Counted from the stretch's first letter, positions 1 to 8,161 are shown. The stretch: DNA of 16,677 bases from JBCBXA01 sp039816825 (GCA_039816825.1 JBCBXA010000061.1:1-16677); one strand, 5' to 3'. Numbers and translations are program-made. Notes: a model not told the origin generated them from the sequence alone.

Positions 1-54
1 CCGGGCCCTTTTTGTTTGGCCTTTTGCCTGGTCAAGCGGGCTGACTTTACCAAC

Positions 55-83
55 CGTTCACCCTCAAGGCAGTTCGGTGAACG
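55..83. promoter_or_regulatory. Inverted repeat upstream of the type I secretion operon (candidate operator)
   Basis: Perfect 8-bp arms CGTTCACC (55-62) and GGTGAACG (76-83) are separated by 13 bases. The right arm lies just ahead of an AT-rich stretch (96-107) in which TAAAAT (101-106) could serve as a -10 element. No T-run follows the repeat, so a terminator is less likely than an operator or an mRNA leader hairpin. It lies about 100 bases before the exporter start. The repeat is seen directly; its regulatory role is inferred. Confidence 0.35.
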
Positions 84-180
84 AAATGCGGCGCTTTAAA
101 TAAAATTGTTCCGATCCGCGTTCTAGCTTGCACTCAACGAGGCGTCCTCCGCGTAGAGGCGTCAAAGAGGGTAGGCAGTT

Positions 181-2049
181 ATGAGCGACGGGGCACCGCG
201 CGACAATGGAGGCGAAGTGAGCCTGGCATATGCCGTGGCTGCCGCTCGTGCACAGTTTCGCACGTCCATCTGGCGGCTGGCCATTCTGTCGTTTGCCATC
301 AATCTGCTTGTTCTGGCCACACCTCTGTACATGTTGCAGATCTATGACCGTGTTCTTGGGTCGGGCAGCCGCGAAACGCTTCTGTTTCTGACGATCATCG
401 TTGCGGGCGCGATCATCACGATGACATGCCTTGAGACGCTTAGGTCCATCGTGGCCCAGAGGATTGCGGCCAAGTTTGATCTCACCCTGGCCGCTCCGAG
501 CTTCGCAGTCTCGATGTCCCAGCTCGGTGGACGCGATATTCAGCCGCTTCGGGATCTTTCATCCGCCCGAAATTTTGTGGCGTCGCCCGCGCTCATGGCC
601 TTGCTTGATCTGCCATTTGCGCCGTTCTTCCTCATCGTACTGACAATGCTGCAGCCAGTGCTGGGCCTCGCCACACTGATCGGTGTCCTGGTCTTGGCCG
701 GGCTGGCTTATGTCAATCAGATCGCGGCCCACAAGAAGGGTCAGGATGCATCGCGTGAGCAGGTGCAGGCCGTTGGTGCGGCTCAGACCTTTGCGCGGCA
801 CGCGGAAATGCTCGACGCGCTGGGCATGCGCCAGAACGCTCTCAGCCGCTGGGGCTCCATGCACAGTGCGTCGCTGAACTCGCTTGATGATGCGGGCAAG
901 ATCGGAGCCGTTTTCCTTGGAGCATCGAAAACCCTGCGTACCGGGCTGCAGATGGGCATTCTTGGCCTTGGTGCCGTTCTGACGCTGAACGGTTACATGA
1001 CTGCAGGCATGATCTTTGCCGCCTCTCTGATTGCCGGTCGAGCGCTCCAGCCCATCGATCAGGTTATAGGCAACTGGCGGGGTATCGCCCATGCGCGAGA
1101 AAGCTGGCTGCGTCTCCGCGACACGGCTGCCGAGGTGCCGGGCGAGGGCGGCAAGCTGCCTCTGCCGGCCATGCAGGGCTACATCTCGGTTGAACAGGCG
1201 ACCTATTTTCACACACTGCCTGATGGCTCCAAGGCCTCCGAACCGATCCTGCGGCGGGTCTCGTTTGAGATAGAGCCTGGTGATACGGTCGCCATTATCG
1301 GCCCGAGCGGTGCGGGTAAGACGACTCTCCTGCGGCTCATGGTGGGCGCCATTCAGTCCAGCCAGGGCGTGGTCCGCTATGATGGCGCCGATGTTCAGCA
1401 ATTTGCGGGCGACGTGTTGGGTCGCCAGCTTGGCTATCTGCCTCAGGAGCCTGACCTTCTGCCCGGCACAGTGGCGGACAATATCGCCCGTTTGGACGAA
1501 GCGCCTGATGCTGAAGCGGTGGTGCAGGCCGCTCGTCTGGCCAACGCCCACGACATGATCCAGCGCCTGCCAAACGGCTACGATACAACGCTCAGTGCCG
1601 GTGGCTGGCCACTGTCTGGCGGTCAGAAGCAGCGTATCGCTCTGGCGCGCGCCTTCTACGGCAACCCGGCTGTGCTGCTCCTTGATGAGCCCAACGCTAA
1701 TCTCGATGCCGCCGGTGAAGAAGCTTTGGCCAGAGCCATCGCCAGCGCCAAGGAGTGTGGAATATCGGTTTTGATGGTTACACAGCGCATGTCGGCCCTC
1801 AAACACGTGGACAAGGTGCTCCATCTTCGTGATGGCATGGTCGAGCGCTTCGAAGCCCGCTCCGAGCTGGTCACTCGCGTGATCGACTGGAAGGACGGCG
1901 GTGCGGATAGCGAAGAAGTGGCCGATGATGGCTTGACCGCCGCCCAGCGCATCGCCGCCGCACGTTTGGCCAGCTTTGGCTTGCGCGATGACAAGAACAA
2001 GGATGGTCCCTCAGCCAACGGTGCATCCGCCGAGAAGGTGCCGGCATGA
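181..2049 (+). CDS. Type I secretion system permease/ATPase, PrtD family
   Basis: Inner-membrane ABC half-transporter that would power one-step export of an unfolded protein (typically an RTX-type substrate) through an ABC-adaptor-outer membrane channel. The N-terminal half (about residues 25-290) is a six-helix exporter domain with the PrtD-like stretch 'LVLATPLYMLQIYDRVL'; no C39 peptidase domain is present. The nucleotide-binding domain has Walker A GPSGAGKT (374-381), signature LSGGQ (478-482) and Walker B LLLDEP (Asp502, Glu503). The usual H-loop histidine is replaced by Gln535 in 'MVTQRMS'. At 622 residues it is somewhat longer than typical PrtD proteins (about 570-590), mainly through a charged C-terminal tail after about residue 555. 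The start at 181 follows a purine-rich AGAGGGTAGG. Its stop overlaps the adaptor start by 4 bases (ATGA), so the two form an operon. The family call is firm; the substrate is unknown. Confidence 0.93.
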   Translation: MSDGAPRDNGGEVSLAYAVAAARAQFRTSIWRLAILSFAINLLVLATPLYMLQIYDRVLGSGSRETLLFLTIIVAGAIITMTCLETLRSIVAQRIAAKFDLTLAAPSFAVSMSQLGGRDIQPLRDLSSARNFVASPALMALLDLPFAPFFLIVLTMLQPVLGLATLIGVLVLAGLAYVNQIAAHKKGQDASREQVQAVGAAQTFARHAEMLDALGMRQNALSRWGSMHSASLNSLDDAGKIGAVFLGASKTLRTGLQMGILGLGAVLTLNGYMTAGMIFAASLIAGRALQPIDQVIGNWRGIAHARESWLRLRDTAAEVPGEGGKLPLPAMQGYISVEQATYFHTLPDGSKASEPILRRVSFEIEPGDTVAIIGPSGAGKTTLLRLMVGAIQSSQGVVRYDGADVQQFAGDVLGRQLGYLPQEPDLLPGTVADNIARLDEAPDAEAVVQAARLANAHDMIQRLPNGYDTTLSAGGWPLSGGQKQRIALARAFYGNPAVLLLDEPNANLDAAGEEALARAIASAKECGISVLMVTQRMSALKHVDKVLHLRDGMVERFEARSELVTRVIDWKDGGADSEEVADDGLTAAQRIAAARLASFGLRDDKNKDGPSANGASAEKVPA

Positions 2050-3539
2050 TGTTTGCCCGCACCAACACGGAGCCGGCGTCGAACGAAGAGCAACGCGTCG
2101 ACAATATCGCGACTCTATGCGTCGCCCGTCTCCGCCGTCTGTTGCAGCAGGCGGGACAAGTCACCGCAGACCATGCAGTCGCGACCTTCGCCCCCAATCA
2201 ACCTGCCGATGGTGTGTCTTCGACCCATGATTGGGCGAAGTCAGTCAAGACGGACACGGGCAGCCCGCTTCGTGTCGCTGCCATAATCAGCGCCATCTTC
2301 GTCGCCTTTCTGGTCTTCTGGTCCGTGGCCTTGCCTCTGTCGGGTGCCGTTGTTGCCAACGGTGTCTTCACGGTAGAGGGCCGTAACTTCTCAATTCAGC
2401 ATCCCACAGGCGGCACAATCGAAGCCGTGCTGGTGCCGGAAGGGGGCGCAGTATTTGAAGGCCAGGCAATTGCCCAACTCTCCGATGTCCGGGCTCGCTC
2501 CGCCGTCGACAGCCTGACCAGCCGCTACATCGGACTGCGCACCCGCGAGGCCTTCCTTTTGGCTGAACGTGACGGCCTGAAGGATCTGCAATTCTCCCAG
2601 GCGGATATCGATCTCGCCCAATCTCAGGGCGCCATGGATCAGATCCGGGAGGTTGCCCGCGAGTATGCCGGGCGTCGCGCCCGTTACGCGTCTGAAGAGC
2701 AGATTCTCACGGAACGGCTGGCCGCACTGGAGCAGGAGCGCACAGGGGTTGAGACCGCCCGCGCCTCCACCCAAACGCAGCTTGATCTGATCACCGAAGA
2801 GCTCGAGGCAAAGCGTCGTCTGGTCGAGCGTGGGCTTATGTCGAAGACGCAGTTCAACGCCCTGCGCCGTGCTCAAGCCGATCTGGAAGGTCGACTGGGC
2901 ACCAACAGCGCCAGCGTCGGGCGCATAGGCTCGTCCATCAGCGAAGCTCGGGAGCAATTGGTGCGCATGCGCAACCAGCGTTCCGAAGCGGCTTCAACGG
3001 GTCTTGGAGAGCTGCGTGTCAGCCTGTCAGCTATAACCGAAGAATTGCGCGCTGCGCGGGACAATCTGGAGCGTACGACCCTGCGGGCTCCGGCGGATGG
3101 CACCATCATCGGCCTTCTGGCCAATGCCTCCGGATCCGTGCTGCCTGCCGGTGCTCCCCTGGCGACGCTTGTTCCTGAGGGTGCCCGCCCGATCGCGGAA
3201 GTGCGGGTTGCGCCCGGCGATGTCGCTCGCATTGCCGTGGGTGACCAGGCGGTCTTGCGGTTGACGGCCAGCGCGGGCCGCAATGCCCCTGAGGTTCTGG
3301 GCACCGTGTCATACATATCTGCCGACCGCGTAACAGCGCCCAGGTCGAGGCCCGGTCAAGGCGATCACTATCTTGTTCGTGTGGCATTGCCTGAAACACT
3401 GCCAAGCGGCGTGCGGGTCCGTGACATATCCCCGGGCATCCCGGCAGAAGCGTTTCTGGGCAATGAGCGCCGCACGCTGATCGGCTATCTGTTCGGTCCT
3501 CTGACCGACAGTTTCTCGCGGGCATTTCGTGAAAGATAG
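2046..3539 (+). CDS. HlyD/PrtE-family type I secretion periplasmic adaptor
   Basis: Membrane fusion protein that bridges the ABC exporter to an outer-membrane TolC-like channel. It has an unusually long hydrophilic N-terminus (about residues 1-75), one transmembrane helix (about 76-97), then a lipoyl/barrel-sandwich half ('IQHPTGGTIEAVLVPEGG'). A long Glu/Arg/Ala-rich coiled-coil region spans about 170-345. The second lipoyl half ('LRAPADGTIIGLL') and a beta-barrel domain to the C-terminus follow. At 497 residues it is longer than the usual 430-450, accounted for mostly by the N-terminal extension. The start codon overlaps the exporter stop (ATGA), indicating translational coupling. No TolC homologue follows, so the channel is presumably encoded elsewhere. 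Confidence 0.92.
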   Translation: MMFARTNTEPASNEEQRVDNIATLCVARLRRLLQQAGQVTADHAVATFAPNQPADGVSSTHDWAKSVKTDTGSPLRVAAIISAIFVAFLVFWSVALPLSGAVVANGVFTVEGRNFSIQHPTGGTIEAVLVPEGGAVFEGQAIAQLSDVRARSAVDSLTSRYIGLRTREAFLLAERDGLKDLQFSQADIDLAQSQGAMDQIREVAREYAGRRARYASEEQILTERLAALEQERTGVETARASTQTQLDLITEELEAKRRLVERGLMSKTQFNALRRAQADLEGRLGTNSASVGRIGSSISEAREQLVRMRNQRSEAASTGLGELRVSLSAITEELRAARDNLERTTLRAPADGTIIGLLANASGSVLPAGAPLATLVPEGARPIAEVRVAPGDVARIAVGDQAVLRLTASAGRNAPEVLGTVSYISADRVTAPRSRPGQGDHYLVRVALPETLPSGVRVRDISPGIPAEAFLGNERRTLIGYLFGPLTDSFSRAFRER

Positions 3540-3677
3540 GCCTTAATTTGCGCTCTGCACCCAGTTGCTGCCATGATTGCGCCGGAAAGAGAGTCCGATA
3601 GCGGCGGACGGCGGCGTTCTGGCGCCCTCTTAATCAGCGAGTCAGCGGCCTTGCCGCACCAGTTCAGGGGAACAGTC

Positions 3678-4385
3678 ATGTTCAAAACACCTCACATGTC
3701 ACAAGCCAAACGCGGTCGCCTGCTTGCCGCCTCCACTGCAACATTTGCGTTGGTGCTCGCAGGCTGTACGACCACAGACCCGCTGACGGGCCAGCAGAAG
3801 GTCAACAACACCACCCGCGGAGCCGTGATTGGAACGGCCGGTGGTGCCGTGGCCGGAGCAGTGATCAGCAACGCGCTCGGTGGATCCGCCGCCGACGGTC
3901 GCCGTGCCGCACTCATTGGCGCCGGTATCGGCCTTTTGGCCGGCGGCAGCATTGGCAATTACATGGACCGTCAGGAAGCCATTCTGCGCCAACGCCTTGA
4001 GGGTACAGGCGTGAGCGTCGTGCGGCGCGGCAATGAGATTATTCTCATCATGCCATCGAACATCACGTTCGCCAGCGGCCAGTCTTCGCTCAACCCCGCC
4101 TTCTTCAACACACTGAATGGCGTTGCGATTGTTCTTCAGGAATATCCCAAAACGCTGGTGGATGTGATCGGGCACACTGACAGCGATGGTGATGACGCCT
4201 TTAACCTCAACCTGTCGCAGCAGCGCGCCACTTCGGTCGGCAACTATCTCGCAACCCAAGGTGTGGACTCGCGCCGCCTGCTGATCACCGGTCGCGGTGA
4301 GACGCAGCCTATTGCCACCAACGCCACGGCGGAAGGCAAAGCGCAGAACCGCCGCGTCGAAATCCGGATTGTGCCGCTTCAGTAG
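3678..4385 (+). CDS. OmpA-domain lipoprotein with glycine zipper (YiaD-like)
   Basis: Predicted outer-membrane lipoprotein of 235 residues that anchors to peptidoglycan. A signal sequence runs to the lipobox LAGC, with Cys30 as the lipidated residue. A glycine-zipper segment (about 45-100, rich in GxxxG-type spacing, for example 'GTAGGAVAGAV') follows. The OmpA C-terminal domain spans about 130-235, with 'VIGHTDSDG' and 'NLSQQRATSVGNYL', which carry the conserved Asp and Arg that bind diaminopimelate in this family. The ATG at 3678 is chosen because AGGGGAA (3666-3672) sits 5 bases upstream and it gives a proper lipoprotein signal. An in-frame ATG at 3573 would add 35 non-signal-like residues. 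The gene is 138 bases after the adaptor and ends at a strong terminator, so it could be the last gene of the secretion transcript or have its own promoter. The family is clear; a direct link to secretion is speculative. Confidence 0.9.
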   Translation: MFKTPHMSQAKRGRLLAASTATFALVLAGCTTTDPLTGQQKVNNTTRGAVIGTAGGAVAGAVISNALGGSAADGRRAALIGAGIGLLAGGSIGNYMDRQEAILRQRLEGTGVSVVRRGNEIILIMPSNITFASGQSSLNPAFFNTLNGVAIVLQEYPKTLVDVIGHTDSDGDDAFNLNLSQQRATSVGNYLATQGVDSRRLLITGRGETQPIATNATAEGKAQNRRVEIRIVPLQ

Positions 4386-4404
4386 AAGCCGTCATTGCCC
4401 GACT

Positions 4405-4446
4405 AAGCCGTCGAGCCCGCCAAAGGCTCGACGGCTTTTGCTTTTG
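4405..4446 (+). terminator. Rho-independent terminator after the OmpA-domain lipoprotein gene
   Basis: A perfect 13-bp stem (AAGCCGTCGAGCC at 4405-4417 pairing with GGCTCGACGGCTT at 4425-4437) encloses a 7-base loop. It is followed by a T-rich tract (TTTGCTTTT, 4437-4445). It begins 19 bases after the lipoprotein stop codon and separates that unit from the downstream HugZ-like gene. Confidence 0.9.
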
Positions 4447-4477
4447 AATTCTTGCGCCGGTGGACGATATCGAAGCG

Positions 4478-5011
4478 ATGAACGACACCCCGCCCAACAC
4501 GATATCGCCTATCCGCCCCACCGATGATGACGCGCTGGGGACTGCCAAGGAGCTTCTGGGCACGGCCCGTACTGCAAGCCTGGCATTCATAGAAAGCGAT
4601 ACCGGGCGGCCCAGCCTGAGCCGTATCGCTGTCATGCGCGCCGCGTCCGGCGACATGGTATCTATGGTATCGGAGCTGTCTGCGCACACACGTTCTCTAC
4701 AGACCAATCCCGCAAGCGCGCTCCTGCTGGGTGAGCCGAGCGGCAAGGGCGATCCACTGAACCAGCCAAGACTGACGCTGCATTGCGATGCTGAGTTTCT
4801 GACCCGCGACACGCCTGACGAGTTTGCCGCACTTCAGGCCGACTACATCTCGGCTCTTCCCAAGGCGAAACTGTATGCGGGCTTTCTGGACTTCCGGTTT
4901 GTCGTTTTCAAAGCGCAGTCGGCCAGTCTAAACGGAGGCTTTGGCAAGGCCTATGAACTGAGCCGGGAAGACATTCTGAGCACTTTGCCCAACGCGCCGA
5001 ACGCCCCTTAA
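4478..5011 (+). CDS. HugZ-like pyridoxamine 5'-phosphate oxidase-related FMN-binding protein
   Basis: Small cytoplasmic split-barrel protein of 177 residues. It resembles the FMN- or heme-binding proteins of the HugZ/PNPOx-like superfamily, with 'LLGTARTASLAFIESDTGRP' at the N-terminal strand, 'SLSRIAVMRA', and the family-typical C-terminal block 'KLYAGFLDFRFVVF' then 'LNGGFGKAYEL' (about 161-171). The gene ends about 15 residues after this block, so the DUF2470-type C-terminal domain found in longer HugZ relatives is absent. A GTG at 4460 would add six residues; the ATG at 4478 is preferred, although neither has a clear ribosome binding site. It lies 52 bases upstream of the diguanylate cyclase gene on the same strand and may share its transcript. 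Superfamily is fairly sure; a role in heme use or flavin redox chemistry is inference. Confidence 0.8.
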   Translation: MNDTPPNTISPIRPTDDDALGTAKELLGTARTASLAFIESDTGRPSLSRIAVMRAASGDMVSMVSELSAHTRSLQTNPASALLLGEPSGKGDPLNQPRLTLHCDAEFLTRDTPDEFAALQADYISALPKAKLYAGFLDFRFVVFKAQSASLNGGFGKAYELSREDILSTLPNAPNAP

Positions 5012-5063
5012 CGTCGCTTTATGGTTCTCCTGCTACTTTCTCCAGACACGTTTTGGGGGCAGG

Positions 5064-6293
5064 GTGTTGCACGACCAGTTTCTCTTTCAGTTGCTCACGC
5101 CTATCATCTACCTGATCTTTGCGATCGGATTTGTCCGGATATGGGTGACATCCAAGAAGCTAACGAGTTCGCTGCTGTTTGGTGCCAGCTTCATTGCCAT
5201 GTCGATGGCATTCTTCTGGGAGTTTGCGCGCGGCACGGTGTCCGCTGAGTTTTACTCGCTTACGATCAATCTCCTCTATCTTGTTTCGGTTTGCTGTCTG
5301 GTCGCAGCCACATGGATGCGCTCTCGTTGGCCGGTCCCGATGAAGACTCTTCTTGTCATGAGCGGGCTATTCCTCGGCGGCACCAGCTATATGGTGCTGT
5401 CTGGTCAAGACATCCTTCAACGCACCATCTGGACAAGTCTTTCCCTCGGCCTCATTTGTGCCCTCAGCCTGCCGGCAGCATTCGGCATCAATCGCGGCCC
5501 CCTGGACAGGATGATCGCTTACTGGATCACTTTGGCCACGGCCCAGTTCTACATCCGCCCGGCGATGGTGTTCTGGCTGCACGGAACCGAGATGAGCGAG
5601 GAGACTTACTCCGCCTCTGCCTTCAACGCCGCCGTGCATTTCAGCGCCACACTGATCGGCCTCCTGATCGCCACAGCACTGTTGACTTCCTATGTCCTCA
5701 AGATCGTGTCTGATCTGCAGAAGACGTCACAGACCGATCCGTTGACCGGGTGCCTCAATCGGCGTGGTCTTCAGGATCGCGCCGACTACTTACAATCGTT
5801 CTGCGCTCGTAAAAGCGCGCCCATGGCCGTCGTTCTGGTCGATATCGATGACTTCAAGAGCGTCAATGACAGTTTTGGCCATTTGAGCGGCGACGAGGTG
5901 CTCCAGCGCCTGGGCGGATTGCTCGGCGATACGGCTGGCCTGTCCCACGCTGCGGGTCGTCTCGGCGGTGAGGAGTTTGCTTTGGTGATGAGCAACACCG
6001 ATCTGGACTCGGCCCGAAAGGCTGCTGAAAATCTCCGCTGCACCTTCAGCCGCGAAGAATTCATCATGGCGGGCACGACCCGCAGTCTGACCGCCAGCTT
6101 CGGCGTTGCATCCCTCGATCCCAAGGCCAGCCTGACCGAAGCCATCGAGCGCGCTGACAAGGCGCTTTACGCATCCAAAGCGGCAGGACGCGACCGGGTG
6201 ACCGACGAGTTGGAAACGAGCGTTAAGGAACTGCGTTCACTGGACGGCTTCACCAAAACCAACGCCGCTTCGCTTCTCAAGCAAGCCAGTTGA
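5064..6293 (+). CDS. Membrane-bound GGDEF diguanylate cyclase
   Basis: Predicted to make cyclic di-GMP from two GTP at the inner membrane. The N-terminal region (about residues 1-215) is hydrophobic with roughly six or seven membrane spans and matches no sensor domain I recognise. The GGDEF domain starts at DPLTG (225-229) and contains 'VDIDDFKSVNDSFGH' with the metal-binding aspartates. The active-site motif is GGEEF (301-305), a variant compatible with activity. The inhibitory RxxD site expected at 292-295 reads GLSH, so feedback inhibition through a canonical I-site is not expected. A GTG start at 5064 is supported by a G-rich ribosome binding site (5055-5063); a TTG immediately follows and is the alternative. 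It has 409 residues and no EAL domain. It converges on edd, with 21 bases between the stop codons. Confidence 0.92.
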   Translation: MLHDQFLFQLLTPIIYLIFAIGFVRIWVTSKKLTSSLLFGASFIAMSMAFFWEFARGTVSAEFYSLTINLLYLVSVCCLVAATWMRSRWPVPMKTLLVMSGLFLGGTSYMVLSGQDILQRTIWTSLSLGLICALSLPAAFGINRGPLDRMIAYWITLATAQFYIRPAMVFWLHGTEMSEETYSASAFNAAVHFSATLIGLLIATALLTSYVLKIVSDLQKTSQTDPLTGCLNRRGLQDRADYLQSFCARKSAPMAVVLVDIDDFKSVNDSFGHLSGDEVLQRLGGLLGDTAGLSHAAGRLGGEEFALVMSNTDLDSARKAAENLRCTFSREEFIMAGTTRSLTASFGVASLDPKASLTEAIERADKALYASKAAGRDRVTDELETSVKELRSLDGFTKTNAASLLKQAS

Positions 6294-6301
6294 ATTCAGG
6301 C

Positions 6302-6317
6302 TAGGGTCCTGACCCTA
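6302..6317. repeat. Short perfect palindrome between convergent genes
   Basis: TAGGGTCCTGACCCTA forms a 6-7 bp hairpin in the 21-base gap between the diguanylate cyclase stop and the edd stop; its right arm includes the edd stop codon (6315-6317). There is no T-run on either strand after it, so it would be a weak terminator at best. It could still protect the 3' ends of the converging transcripts. Confidence 0.35.
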
Positions 6318-8150
6318 AAAGACGCCCGCTCCAGCATCAGCGGCGTCGACCAGCTGTCGGAAGCCCGCGAACAGTTCACGGCCCATGCCGTATTCGTTGC
6401 CGGACAGATCTTCCGTGGCTGGCGTGCGGGCCTGCCACTCCGCCTCGTCAACAAGGGCTTCCAACGTGCCTGCGTTCGCATCAAGCCGCACCATATCGCC
6501 ATCCTGGATGAGGCCGATGGGGCCGCCATTCTTGGCTTCTGGGGTGACGTGAATGGCTGCCGGCACCTTGCCGCTGGCTCCTGACATTCGACCATCGGTC
6601 ACCAGGGCCACCTTGTGGCCCTTGTCCTGCAGCACGCCCAGCCCGGGCGTGAGCTTATGGAGTTCCGGCATGCCATTGGCGGCTGGGCCCTGGAATCGAA
6701 CCACCGCCACGACGTCGCCATCCAACTCGCCCGTTTTGAAGGCGGCTTGCAGATCGTCCTGGCTGTGGAAAACGCGGGCAGGGGCTTCGATCACATATTG
6801 CTCGGGTTTCACAGCCGACGTCTTGATAACGGAATTGCCCAGATTTCCGGTGAGGACCTTGAGGCCGCCATCGGGTCTGAAGGGTTCTGTGGCCTTTGTC
6901 AGGACTTTCGGATTGCCACTCTCGGGCGCGGCGTCCTGCCAATAGGCTTCGCCATCATCGCCCAGCTTGGCCTCTGTTGCGTAGGCGCGCATGCCAGGGC
7001 GGTCATTGTCTGACCATACGGTCCTCGTGTCTTCATGCATCAGCCCCTCATCCAGCAACTCGCGAATGAGGAAGCCCAAGCCACCTGCGGCATGGAAATG
7101 GTTCACATCGGCGAGCCCATTTGGATAGACCCGCGCCAGCAGCGGCACAGCGTCTGAAAGGTCGGAAATATCGCTCCAGGTGAGCGCAATGCCGGCTGCC
7201 TTGGCCATGGCCACGAGATGCAAGGTGTGGTTGGTGGAGCCACCGGTGGCGTGCAGGCCGATTACCGCGTTTACGATGCTCTTTTCATCTATCATGCGAC
7301 CCGCTGGCGTGAACTCATTGCCCTGCGCGGTGATCTGCAGCGCACGCTTGGTCGCCGCGCGGGTAAGCGCATCGCGCAACGGGGTGCCCGGATTGATGAA
7401 GCTCGCGCCTGGAATGTGCAGGCCCATCATCTCCATCAGCATCTGGTTGGAATTGGCCGTGCCGTAGAAGGTGCAGGTGCCCGGTGAGTGATAGCTGGCC
7501 ATCTCGGCTTTCATCAGCTCGTCGCGGCCCACTTTGCCCTGGGCGTATTCCTGGCGCACTCGCGCTTTTTCATCGTTCGGCAGGCCAGATGGCATGGGTC
7601 CCGCCGGGATGAAGATCGCTGGGATGTGGCCGAAGGTAAGGGCGGCGATGGTCAGTCCCGGCACGATCTTGTCGCAAATGCCGAGATAGACGGCGGCGTC
7701 GAACATGTTGTGGCTGAGACCTACTGCGGCAGCCATGGCGATGACATCCCGGCTGAACAGCGACAGTTCCATGCCCACCTGGCCCTGGGTCACCCCATCA
7801 CACATGGCAGGCACGCCACCGGCAACCTGGGCTGTGGCGCCGTTGGCCTTGGCCGCCTCGCGGATCAATGAGGGGTAGGTTTCATAAGGCGCGTGGGCCG
7901 ACAGCATATCGTTATAGGCGTTTACAATCCCCAGATTTGGGACAACGTCCCCGGCCAGGCGGTCTTTCACCTCTTCATCCACCATGCCTGCGCAGCCATG
8001 GGCGAGGTTGCCACATGACAATGACGAGCGGTGGACGCCTTGCTCAATGGCCCGGTCAACGCGGTCCAGATAGGCTTCGCGTGTTGGCTTGGAGCGCTCG
8101 ACAATGCGGCGCGTCACGTCTGCGATGGGGGCGATCACAGTGGAGGTCAT
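6315..8150 (-). CDS. edd: Phosphogluconate dehydratase (Entner-Doudoroff)
   Basis: Dehydrates 6-phosphogluconate to 2-keto-3-deoxy-6-phosphogluconate using an iron-sulfur cluster; cytoplasmic. The IlvD/Edd family signatures are intact: 'SCGNLAHGC' (Cys46, Cys53), 'AMCDGVTQGQVGMELSL' (Cys117), 'GICDKIVPG' (Cys159) and the C-terminal 'TDGRMSGASGKVP' (from 518). The length of 611 residues is normal for Edd and the wording of these motifs is closer to Edd than to IlvD. The start ATG at 8150 has GGGAAG just upstream. It follows the pgl stop by 11 bases and is the last gene of the zwf-pgl-edd run in this window. The aldolase gene eda is not present here. Confidence 0.96.
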   Translation of the reverse strand: MTSTVIAPIADVTRRIVERSKPTREAYLDRVDRAIEQGVHRSSLSCGNLAHGCAGMVDEEVKDRLAGDVVPNLGIVNAYNDMLSAHAPYETYPSLIREAAKANGATAQVAGGVPAMCDGVTQGQVGMELSLFSRDVIAMAAAVGLSHNMFDAAVYLGICDKIVPGLTIAALTFGHIPAIFIPAGPMPSGLPNDEKARVRQEYAQGKVGRDELMKAEMASYHSPGTCTFYGTANSNQMLMEMMGLHIPGASFINPGTPLRDALTRAATKRALQITAQGNEFTPAGRMIDEKSIVNAVIGLHATGGSTNHTLHLVAMAKAAGIALTWSDISDLSDAVPLLARVYPNGLADVNHFHAAGGLGFLIRELLDEGLMHEDTRTVWSDNDRPGMRAYATEAKLGDDGEAYWQDAAPESGNPKVLTKATEPFRPDGGLKVLTGNLGNSVIKTSAVKPEQYVIEAPARVFHSQDDLQAAFKTGELDGDVVAVVRFQGPAANGMPELHKLTPGLGVLQDKGHKVALVTDGRMSGASGKVPAAIHVTPEAKNGGPIGLIQDGDMVRLDANAGTLEALVDEAEWQARTPATEDLSGNEYGMGRELFAGFRQLVDAADAGAGVF

Positions 8151-8161
8151 GGAACTTCCCT

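Noticed and set aside
1..16. GC-rich bases then a T-run at the window start, possibly the tail of an upstream terminator
   Set aside because: The left arm would lie outside the window, so it cannot be judged.
139..163. Direct repeat GAGGCGTC (139-146 and 156-163) before the exporter start
   Set aside because: It is eight bases, present twice and close to the ribosome binding site; too short to separate from chance.
559..1824. Long minus-strand open frame (421 codons) inside the type I exporter gene
   Set aside because: It is an antisense shadow of a gene with clear ABC motifs; its translation is rich in His, Arg and Gln, with no recognisable domain.
3573..3677. Upstream in-frame extension of the OmpA-domain lipoprotein
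   Set aside because: It would place a charged non-signal sequence before the lipobox; the ATG at 3678 has a good ribosome binding site.
6302..6317. Palindrome as a bidirectional terminator
   Set aside because: There is no T-run on either strand and the stem is short; kept only as a repeat.
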